Shown: piece after piece, positions 47,501-59,500 of the stretch
Position numbering within the stretch: position 1 is the first letter of the stretch
How the letters are laid out: each line of letters begins with the position of its first letter
Assembly: GCA_037039925.1 (NCBI GenBank)
Contig: JAXRKP010000287.1
Location: 60,001-124,000 of the forward strand
Source of the DNA: Doris montereyensis
Lineage: Eukaryota > Mollusca > Gastropoda > Nudibranchia > Dorididae
DNA: 64,000 bases
Direction: 5' to 3'
Made by a program: the position numbers and the translations under genes
Notes under the pieces: generated by a model
What the model was told of the DNA's origin: nothing
What the model saw: only the letters and a program-made list of their open reading frames with translations
Databases searched by the model: none

Positions 47501-50500
47501 CTAAGCTACGACCTTGGTTTTCTGTTGCCCTTGTTCTATCGTTGTCTCTGAAGTTCCTTGTTTGTCCAGACATCCTCTCTTGGCGACCTTTATTGCGGTC
47601 TCCTTTTCAGATGCCCAGTCAGTACGCCCACCTCCGCGCCTCGCTCCAGGGCCTCGTGGGCTCCTCTCCTGGCCACCGACCAATTTAGGCCTGTACGGCT
47701 TAGCCTGATCATAGCGTTCCTGGACACAATATTTATGAATGTAAAAAATCATCAAAATAATCCATCTAAGTTACAATGCACAAATGTATCAATGAATGAT
47801 GTTTAAAAATGTTTAAAATGTCAAGATCTACCAAAAAAATTAGGTCTTATTCCCAATGCAAGCATAATAAATACATTTGTAACAGAAATATATTCCCTCA
47901 GAGACCTTTCTTGTAAATATAAAACGATCTAAACACTACATATATATCAAATCATAAAAATTTTACGTCAACAAAACAACCCAGGTTATCATACAACTAT
48001 TTCAACACATTTTGCACGATGAAGAAAAGTCTTAATGTTTTACAGAGCAATTGTTTCAAGTCTACATAATATGCAAAGCACTTTGTGACATCTAAAAAGT
48101 ACCTTTTTCCCGCTACCAAATCTTCCTCCTCCACGTCTCATGGGTGTCCGTGAAGCAGCAGGCTTTGTGTCTTTTTTCTCTTTGCTATCACCTGCTTTGA
48201 CCTCACTCTTTTCTTTAAGGTCTCCCTTTACATCTTTTGCACTTTCTTGCTTTTGCGTTTTTATTTTCCGGTGATTTGATATCTGGCTTTTTTGTTTCCT
48301 CCTTCTTTACGTTTTCCTCTTTCTTCACATCATCAGACTTCTTCCTGTGTTTGGCATCTGGCGCTCCTTCATCTTCTTCTTGGGTTCGTACCCTCTTTTT
48401 TTCTTAGAATAAACAAACGAAAACCAATTTGTCACTAAAGACATCCTGACACATGAAAAAAAGTTATACAATAATATTTTGACAGGTTCATAACACAGTT
48501 TGATGGTGTCAATACCCACTTACTATGCAATATCATTCTATATCCAAAATATTTTGAGATGACTAACAAAGAATGATAAATTGTTGTCAAAATTTCTAAA
48601 AAGATATCTTTAAAATCTTACACTGGAGAGCATTATCAACACCTTGATCAGCAATATTGAAATTTCTACCACAACCCATAATTTCTCAAAATGCCTGATC
48701 AAAAGATACAATACAGTATGTTATCAATTTCTAGACAATCATTGGCTACAAATCATTATAGGTCTCTTCTTAATCTAATTTCGCGACTACAATCAAAGTT
48801 AATTGACTTACTTTCTAAAGGATGAAGCTCCAACACATTCCCACCAAGTTCAACTTTGGCAAATGCCTTCAGACATGGAATTACATGATTTCTTGACTTC
48901 CAAAACCAAACGAGCCGTGCTAAAATGATAATGATACATATAATCGCCATAACTATAACACATTTAATATTTTTATTTGGGTTTTTTTTTTTTGGTGTCC
49001 CATTCTACCCTAAAAAAAATATATTACATGTTCAATTATCTTATGTAAAAATATATTTGTAATTAGAATTCCCCATTAACAAAATTCTAAATATCAATCT
49101 AAACTTCATTATTTGGTCAGGCTGTGGCAAAAGGGGGTAACTTTAAAACACAAAAATTAAGATGCTTTGTTTAATTCCTCTTAATTCTTCAATGCTGTGA
49201 CTTCTGTTTTCTAAATGATCAGTGCTTACCATTGTCACCTCTGGGTAGTGAAACCATTGAACTTTACACTGCTAGAGCCAGTCTTTGATCTGACTTCAAC
49301 GGTAAAACGTTCATATCTTCTAAAAAGCACAATCAAAAGATAACATTCTAAACACTTTAACCAATGAAAACATTTTTTTTAACGGTAAGAGAAATGAGAG
49401 CAGCAGCAAACGGTCAGACGTTATATCATGTCTAGACGAGCATATCTGACCCGCACTTTCCGAAGCTCACCCGCAAGAGAGCCTTCAAGACAGCCAAGGA
49501 AAAGTCGGCACTTGTACATCATCATTGAGTCATTTGAAGTGATCTGCACCATGAGCGCTTGCAGCGTAAACCAAGAATAATGATCATCTTGTACCCATCT
49601 CTCTCAATGTGTGGTGAGAGTGTCATGAAGTGTCAGGTTCTCAAATCTGGGTCAGCCACTGGTACATGCCTGTTTCAAGATGCCGTCACTGAGACAACTT
49701 CTCATAAAAAATTGCAGTGACCAGCAAGTACTCGCTGCCCACAGCAAGGCCCAAAATGGGTCTGTCAACTTACCAATCTTTAAATTTCTCAGGGTTGTAA
49801 TTGATTTCTTGAGCAAATGGGAACATAACCCGCAAGACGTCTTTAGTTGTACCAGCTGGTAAGTTTTGACAAAAACTGACCCAATCAATCGTTCCCTTTT
49901 TCTGCCTGTATAGAAAAAAAGATTAAAAGACCAAGCAAGTCAAAACATTCTTTTTACCATCGTTTGAACATTTCAGGAAGCAGGACCAAAAGGACCCAGG
50001 GGCCCCACCACACATTAGGGAGTGATGTCATGTACAATTGTAATGACAGAAGCATTACAAAACCTATATTGACCGGATTTATTGAATCCATGTCTCCCAA
50101 ATTCATCACACTCACTGTTGGTTTGATATTCATATCAATATCAAAGCCCCCAATACATGTAGCGATGATTCAATGCGGTGCACAAGTATGTAAAATAATC
50201 ATCACAGAAACACTTGTATGTCAGATAATTTAAAATATTCACTTCAAAGAGCCTGACAGATTCTTTCCCTGCAGTGCACCCATCCATGTTTTAATGAGTA
50301 TGAGAGAAATTAGAAAGTCATAATATATCCAGTTTTGCTTCATAAAGCAAAACATCACCCAAAATATCTGCATCAAAATGTATTAGGGTGCAATGTTTCA
50401 GACCTGACTGCATTTCCACTCAAATTTATTTTCAGATATGTTGAATGACGACAATATAACTGTTATGACGGTCAACATAATCAGTTACTTAACGTTCCAT

Positions 50501-53500
50501 CACCCGTTTATATTTTCACCCGTCATTTGTCTATCATGTATATCCATCATTGTTTGTGTGTTGGACATTTCATGTCGCGGCATTCAAAGGTAAAAGACTC
50601 TTCTTCAGGTTCTTTTCATAGATATACAGACTTTCTAAAATCTTCACACCACTGCTTCAAAGCACAGCTCAGGTTCATACAGGGTAAAAAGTGAAACCTG
50701 GAAACAGTTCTACAGTTCAAAAAATATCATATTACAAACATTTCAATGTTTCAATTCATCAGCTTTCTCTGTTCATCTTTCATAGAAATCGTTTCAAATG
50801 AACTCTATTTCAACGAATATCACTCTCGTGAAGATGAACAGGCATTTTATTGAAAGATCCAAATCCGTCGACTAAAGACTTTCTGCTCAGCTCCAAAGTC
50901 GCAAAAGTTATGTTTTAAAACACAACCATATCGCATCGTTTTTGAATTCAGACATAATAGTATTGATTTCTCAGCCACATGATATTGTCCATACTGTTCA
51001 ATAGGATATATGTAAAGTTGTTATCTGACTCTGCAAGGGTTCGGAGACAAGTTAAAGTGAAAGCTTTATGTCATTGTCACTTTCAACAGTTTTATTCCTA
51101 ACGCCATAACATTGACACCAACGGCATTAAGAAAATCATGGCAAAGGTGATTCCCTCCCTTGACTTTATTGACAATACATCAATCATTTTTTTGTCTTTC
51201 AGCCAGTTTTCAGATCTCCTCAGATTGGAGGACAACTAGTGGATGAAAAGACGTAATTCAAATGAAAATGAATAAAATAAAGCACGAAATATAAATTGTA
51301 GAATATATAGCACGTAGGAGAGTAAGTTAATCATCTGCAATCTTATACAATCACTCAATCATGTAAGCAGGAATGGTGCTGGAAATGTATAAAACATCCA
51401 TGAGTAAATAAAAATCATATTGGAAGCATGAACTCTCACAAAGATTGAACATCAAGACATAATTTGACATATGACAACCCTTCTGAAAATTCTGCCGCTA
51501 GACATCATAAGTAAATGGACCGCAACGATTTTTTGTTTTTGCAGATGACATAAAGGACGGAATGCATCTTGTTATCCCTCTCTGTTTAAAGAACTACCGC
51601 TGCAATAAGACAGACGGCAATGTCAAATGGCTACACAGATAATTGTGTTACATTTGTAACATTTGATAAATGCTCAATTTGCATGCCATGGTTTGCCAAG
51701 AAAATGTTCTGCTTATCTTGGCAAGCGCATTTAGAGATTTGATTTACATCCCGCAAGTTTTCAAGTTGCTCAGGCAGAATGGCTGGTCTCACTTGTCTGA
51801 TATATACAAGACCAGCACCAGAGAACAACTATGGGGAATTCAGGTAGCGTGGAAATTATGCTGTGGCCCAAATTATCAAAAGGGCAATGTTTGATTAAGG
51901 ATCTACTATGAAGCACACCTGAACACATGCACAGAAAAGACAAAATTTTAATGCAAACATACCTGGTCCAACACGGAATGATCCCATAGTTAAAAGATTG
52001 GTCATTTTGCTGTCAAATCGAATATATGCTGAAAATTTGCAAGAGATGGAATTTTAAAACTATATCAATAAGAATGCAAAAAGTTACACAATAATAAAAT
52101 GTTACAAGTTTTTATAATTTTCTATCATTGAATCTCAAGACAATTATAATGCAGGGATGTAAATGGCAAATGAAGAAAAAATCTGAAAGTCTTTGAAATG
52201 TGAAACTTTCAGACACCGAACACCACCTGTAAAGTATTTAATCCCACACTTACAATAACAGCACCATGCAATGCCATCTTTCTCAACCTTCCTGATATAA
52301 CCAGAAAGGAATTCATCATTACAATCTTTATTTGACAGCCAGAATTTGTTCTTAGACATAGAATTTAGATCAATCACATCTACTGGTGAATTCCGATCAT
52401 TAAACTTTTGACAGGTCATCCCCAATTTGTTAAATTGTCTAGATCTACATTCTGAAGCTAGTTTACTTTTAACCTAGATCTAGAGTTAGTTGTTTTGAAG
52501 ATTTGCTTGTTATTATAACAGTTATAGCAAAATTCTTAATCAATTCTAGAAATCTACCTCTAGCTCTACTCAAGTTATTGAAGAAAATGGGTGCGATAAA
52601 TTCTAGACCTAGTAATCTAGGCTCATAGTAGTTTCTAGGCCTCTAGATAACAATTAGACTTAGATCTAGATATACCTTATATAGATCTTACTAGATTGAA
52701 TCCAGATCTATCATAAAATAGCCTGTATCTAGAATCTAAATCGAGACTAGAAGAATCTAGATCAACAACGTCTTGCGTTTATGTTCAAGATCTATCCGAC
52801 TAGAATCTAGATCTCAAATTCTTTAGAACGCCGAGCAAGAAATAATTTTAATCTGTTAATAAGCTACATCTATTTATACACTGATATACTAACCCAAGCT
52901 ATGGCCTAGGGAAAGCTACAATTCAGATCTAGGGCTGTTAAGCCGTCATAATAAAAGTCTAGATCTAGATCTTACAGATAAAGAATCTAGGTCACTTCAC
53001 TCAAGCAGATCGATCTTAATCTTGTCTAGCTCTAAATCTAGATTAGACTATTAAATCACAATAACCCACAAATAGGATTATAACATAAATCGCAAATAAC
53101 GCAATAGGAAATTTAAAATGACGTGGCTTCAATTTCCTGGAATGAAAGAATGAAAAATCCTCGACTGCAAGTCACATTCACAACTGAACCGTACCACTGC
53201 AGAAAGGTAAGTCAGTGCATCTGAACATTGTCTAAATCTATCCCAAAATCCTTTGCGCGAAAGGTTATTTCCACAACAAATGTGTTAGTAGATTTCAGAC
53301 TAAAAAATCTGAAGGAAGTAAAGAAGGTTCCGAATTTTTAAATCTGAAATCTTCTCGTGTGAGTAGTAGGGTCTCACGGATCAGTGTGCAAATTGTAGTT
53401 TATCGTGAAAGTCAAACTGAAAATTAAAATAAAGCAGCGTGCTTCCGCAAATCCCGCGATGGGCCTAGAGTCGGGAATTTCATCCTGTTGTGCTAAACCA

Positions 53501-56500
53501 TCTCACCTATTCATAACAGCGAACATAGAAGTATTTAAGTAAATGAGAAAAAAAGGAAACTTAAGAGAAAAATATGTTAAAACTAGAAAACCTCAAATAA
53601 TCTGAAATCAGAGGAAATCTGAAAGATTTACATCCCTGATAATATTCTCTATTCTTCCTCAGTCAACCCTGTACTACAGTAATATGGCCATTGAATAATA
53701 ATGCTGTAGTGCCCATCCGAGTGAAATAGATTTTGTGCAAAGCAGAAAACACCTTATTGAAACATCGAACAAGAAACTTTCAGTACAGTTACTGTTCCTT
53801 AGATCATGCACGGATGAAATCGCTACTTTGAGAATAATGGTAGAACAATCCCTTGAATGGAATTCCCCAGCTATTATCAATTTTGTAGACTTTGAGAAAG
53901 CTTTTGATTGTGTTGACAGACAAATCATTAAGAAACTAATTAGTCATTTTGTTATCCCACAGAAATGTGGTGTGAACCTTGTCCAAGTATCGTATAAAGG
54001 GACAACATGCAAGGTTTTTCATGTTGGACATCTGTTTGAGGGTTTTCAAGTAAAAACAAGCATTCGCCAGGGGTGTATTCTCTCACTTTTCCTTTTCATC
54101 TTAACAATTGACTAGATCATGATAGAGACTGCAAATGGTATGAGGAATAGCATCCAATAGACTTTATGGCACCAGCTAAATGATCTTGATTTTGCAGATG
54201 ATCTGGCCTTATTCTCCCACTCACAATTGATGTAAAATAAAACTGAAGAGTTAAATGAGCTAGCAAGCTCTATCGACTTTCATATTCATGAAGGAATCAC
54301 TAAGATATTGAAAATTAACTCGTAATCAAATAAACCCATCAGCATCCAGGACTTGAGGAGGTAGATTATTTCACATTTTTAGACAGCATTGTTGACAAAC
54401 AAGGAGAAACCGATGCAAATGTTAAGAGAAGAATTGGAAAAGCAAGAACAGCATTCTCACAATTAAAAAATATGTGGAAAGCAAGAAAAATCAAGACTGG
54501 CACAAATATTAGTATTTCAACTCAAATGTATTATCTGCTCTTCTATATGGAGCAGAGGCTCAGAAGACACTTCAGGGATAATGAAGAAATTTCAATTTTG
54601 GCAGGTAGACTTAGATTGACTGCTAACAGCCTAAGTAGACAATGACCATTGTTTGCTAGGCCCGTGGAAGAAATATGCACCTTGCCGTCTGGCAGGTAGA
54701 GCAGGTTCGCTATCAGCACCTATTTATTACAGCTGAGAGATTTGACTACACATCTAGTTAAATTAAAATTCCCCCATATTTGAAATCTATATAAAATGAA
54801 ATGTCTAGACAACTTTGACATATTACTATTACGTGCTGTTAGTCGGTCTGGGTGTGCTGTTAAGGGGCCAATTTATAAAGAAAAAAATCTGTTTCTGATA
54901 TTAGTGGGCCTTGTAGGCAGACTGTACTAAATACAAATTCTAATGTATGTGTATGGCGAACAGTTACAAATCTATCATCTGACTGTTTCTTAAAAGTTAT
55001 TCGGTCTACCATACAGATGAATTGAAGAAAAAACAAAATTAAAGACACTTAAAAAATGAAATGAAAAAAGTAGGAGCTACCAGTACCACCAGCTGCTAAA
55101 GAACTATAAAATATACATAAAGAAAAAAACAACCGACTTCAATATGTGAAAGTTACCCTTTAAGGATTGTGACAGATTTTACAAAAGGTAAATCTGTGAT
55201 CATACAGCATTTCTATATAGTATTACCTTATGTAAAATGATTATGCAAATAATGTATCACGCGAAGGAATATGATCAATCTATAAATATAACCAAATAAA
55301 AATCAGACATTTAGTTGGTTACTATTTACCATGAACTGCTCGTGTTCAGACAAAGCGACTCGTGTTCAGATAAAGCGACATGTTAGATTGTCGGAAATGA
55401 CCGAAGCAAGGCCAGTCACGAAGCACTGTGGCATCTAGAGGCAATCCAAACTTTTTTTTTTTGCAAGGAGTAACATAGAACCCTGACTTCAATAGGTGAT
55501 CTGCACTGCATCTCCGCTTCTTATAAAAATAATGAAAGATATTCCATATTTCATTGTGAAAAATAATATCTACAAGTTTACCTTTTTCTTCAATAGATCC
55601 TTCATCGTTTTTCTTGATGATTTCCACATTGATCTCAGGATAAAAGAAAGTCAGCCTCATGAGGCTGAAGACTGAACGCATAGCTTGACTTGCAGATGAT
55701 ATGTACATTTCTCCTTTCCTAGAAGAAAACAACAAGATACTTTTTCTTAGTCGATGTGAGATACTATACATATATTGGGTGATGTTTCATTGTATCATTA
55801 CCCGAATTACAATAAATTTATATTGATAAATCCTTTCACTTGAGCGCATTTGGTACTTTAAGCGGTTTAAATTTTTTGCCTCAACTTCAAAATAAAAACA
55901 AATAAATCAATATCATTAGTCTAGCATTCAAGTAAAAAAAACAATAATTTTAACTAACAAACTGACGTACTTACCCTCTTGCATTTCGACCAGGACTAAG
56001 CAGATATAAAAGACTTTCTCTGGCATTCTTGAAAACTCTGGAGATCTGACCACTCACAAAGTCAGCAGGCTTTAAAGGATATACCTTTACTTGCCATTTC
56101 CTCTCTGCATTAAGGACATATTTTGAAAAATGTTTTTTAAACTATATAAGCATCTAAAAGCTGTCGACTTGTCCATTCACTTCATTTCTTTACAAAATCA
56201 AATAAAGCAGACCTTTTTCATAAAATGTGACAAAGGCACATGAAAAATGCTAGCTCCGGTTATAGTTTTGCGAGTATGGGAAAAATTTTTTGTGAAATCA
56301 TACCTACTTGAGAATATTATTCATCAACAACACTGGAATTAATTGTTGAAAATTATACACCACTGTCAGCTGAATTGTCGTCGTGTCATCCCGTCCACCA
56401 TTTTGCTGTTGTTGCTGAGGTGACTCTTTTAATTGTTTATAATATCAGATATAAAATAGACCCACTTTAACTTTTCTAAGAATGGTAACAAAGATGAATG

Positions 56501-59500
56501 GTTGGCAATGGATAACAATATATCTACTAAAAATGCAAGACTTGCTCAAACACCATTCAAACCAACCATGTAAAAGAAAACTTGACAAAGTATCTTAAAT
56601 AATAAATGAAATATATTCCTTTTAAGTCTCAAACATAAAGTAACAACTGGGCCCTTAGGGACCAAGTGAGACAATTAGTAATCTATGAATATAATATTTG
56701 GATGAAAATTCTGTGTACAGATCAGTGATCACATACAATTACAAGTAATATCCTGATCTTTTAACGGAAAGACTTTTACTAGGAAATCACACTGATAACA
56801 CACATTCATCTCAAGCAATGGATACCAATGATGGTTTAACTCACTCACTACCGGCCCCTGGGCCAAGATCAAGCCACTCGCTACCGGCTATTGTAGATAA
56901 ATTTTAAAAAATCACACAGACCTGACCATACATGTTACATGCATAAACTACAGCAAAAGAAAGCCCTTTACAAAAACTTTGTAATACAAAAATAATTTTT
57001 GATTTATCTCTTATAGTTATAATTTATTTTTTTATGAAAATTCAAAAAAAGGTATATTTTACCCACACAAACTTTTTTTAAAATCAAATTTTCCAACATC
57101 CTTTCACACAATATGCCCATAAGTGTCCGTACAACCAATAATTTTGAGTGTCAGTGTCAGTACTGTCGTTGTCAGTGACTGGGTTGAAGTGGGATGATTT
57201 AGATTTAGTGACTGGATTCTAGAATTGGACGATCTTGACGTAGATGCGGTAGGTCTAGATCTAGATCTACTGGTACTGGTCCCAGTAGAAGTTGAAGCCT
57301 GCAACGTTTTCTGTCACAGGGTGCCGTCTCATCATCTGAGTCACACATAAGATCGTCATATCTCATGAAGAAAGTAGGATCAGAGTCACTATCATCCAGA
57401 TCAGAATCATCGATGTCTGATCCATCTTGTGTAAAAGGATCTAAAACTTTTTTAAATGTTTCTTCTCGGTCGACTATTAGAAGCCATGGCTGACTGAAAA
57501 TGGGGCTGTCAGTAACTTCATAACTCGGTGTCAGAAGATCTACTCCTGAATCAAGGGAAGTTACTATAAGTAATTCGACTCTTCTGCACTGAGAAGATAA
57601 ATAGAATGCCTCCCTGTGTGTAAACTAACAAGGCTGACTATGCATGGGTTCATATAGAGAAAAAATAGTAAATACGAGGCAGACGGGTGCGGTCTCGGGA
57701 GCGAGCGGCTTATCGCTTGAGGCTGACACATGTGCGGTCATGGTAGTGAGTGAGTTAAATTATAGATCAAGTATAGCATCGGAGCAATATACGTTTTTAA
57801 AAATGTAATATTATTTATGTTTTTTACAAGGCCTGTTAAATAAAAGATACATTTATGAATTTAAATCTATTAAGAAAAACTTTTAAAACATGCAAATACA
57901 TACGTGCTAACACAGCCACATTGACCTCAGGCATAACATTTGGATCGGAACTGGATGGGTGAACATCATCTCCTTCCTCCTCCTCCTCTTCTTCTTCATC
58001 GTCTTCAACATCTTTACTCATTTCCACACCATCTTTTTCTTCCTCATGCCCTTTTTCCTCATCAACTTGATCTGCTTCCATACCTTCCTCTGCTGTTTCA
58101 TCATTGTCCTCAAAATGGTGCTCTGATGAGAAATCAAAAACCTCTTCACTGACCTCCTCGTGTCGAGAATTTTCATCAACTGTCATATCCTTATTCTCAG
58201 ACGTCAGCAGATTATCTGATGCTTCCAACCCGTCTGCTGGAGTATCACTCAGAATTGTATCTTCCTGAACTGATTGAACATGATCTTCTTTAAATGTGTC
58301 TTCATTTCCATTAGTTTCTGGAGCATTCTCATCTAACAAATCAGACTCTGATTGCATAGCAATTTCTTCTGCCAGTGGTTCTCCAGTATCTGCCATTCTG
58401 ATAAAATTCTTCAATATTGATTGCAGAATTTAATTCAATGTTCTGCCACTAAACCTGAAAATAAAAATCATATGTTTGAGTACTTTGAACGCTAAAATGC
58501 ATCTTATCTTTTTAAATAAAATATTAACGCCTGTTATAATTTAAGTTTATAGATCTATGTTTATTAACCCTGGCAAAGCTATGATCGGTAAATGCCAGTT
58601 TGTTACAGCTCCGTCCGCACCGGGATTTACGGTTTGCATGCTACAAACCTCTCAGCGCAATGCCCAGCATTTGCCGGGAAGGAAGGACGGGTCAAGAGAG
58701 GCCTGAATATTCCTCCTCCTTGTTACTTTCTTACTGTCTCCCACTCATCCTCTTTTAAAATAATGCTCTCTGATTCGTTACCTATTTAGTAAACAGGAAA
58801 AAGGGTGCGTTCAGACCCAGAGGCTTATGTCCAAAAGGCACTAGGTTGAATTTCAAAAGAGGTGTGTCCATCATTATGTTTACCTTGGGCAACTGGTAGT
58901 AATAATGCTAAAGCTGTACTATGCATGAAGTAGGCTTGTTATGCAACTTTCATTTATTGGTCACCCCTATTATAAAATGGAATGATCATAACAGGACAAG
59001 TCCATCGCCTAAGGGTGTGAATGTGAGCTGGTCTGTTTTGAGAGCATGTGTGATTGAGCTGATAATAAGAATGTGTGTTTGCACTGATACGTAATTGGTC
59101 TTGTTGTCTCCTACTAAATTGAAAAGAATGGAATCATCCTAGGTTGGCTTGGCTTGCGACTGAATTCAATAAATTGGTGATGGCCTGGTCAGAAGTCACA
59201 CTTCCCTGTTAACTCGTAAAACTCTGGGTAGCCTCGTGCTGCGGCGATGACTGTCAGCGAGTGGCAGCTATTGCGCTGACTGCGCAAGCCTCTTTGCTAG
59301 TAAGGCTAACCTGCCGGCTGACCTCAATATCGATCGATAATCTCGTTTTGATGTGTAAGAGGCTACCACACGCAGCACTGATAGTTTCTCGCCCCGCTGA
59401 CGAGGCTGCCGCATTTGACTACAACATACTTGTGATTATTTTTATCTTCGTTGAGTAAGATGACATAGCGGGCAATTCATTTTGTTATTGTCATCGTGTT

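Noticed and set aside
49640..49740. Extra exon of the RRM-like gene downstream of 49774
   Set aside because: Exons 6 and 7 match well by content, and no acceptor-donor pair here fits the phase.
51631..51894. Overlapping ORFs on both strands near 51.7 kb
   Set aside because: No splice sites in phase with the RRM-like gene and no recognisable motif.
57940..58152. Plus-strand ORF rich in Leu, His and Pro
   Set aside because: Antisense shadow of the acidic N-terminal exon.
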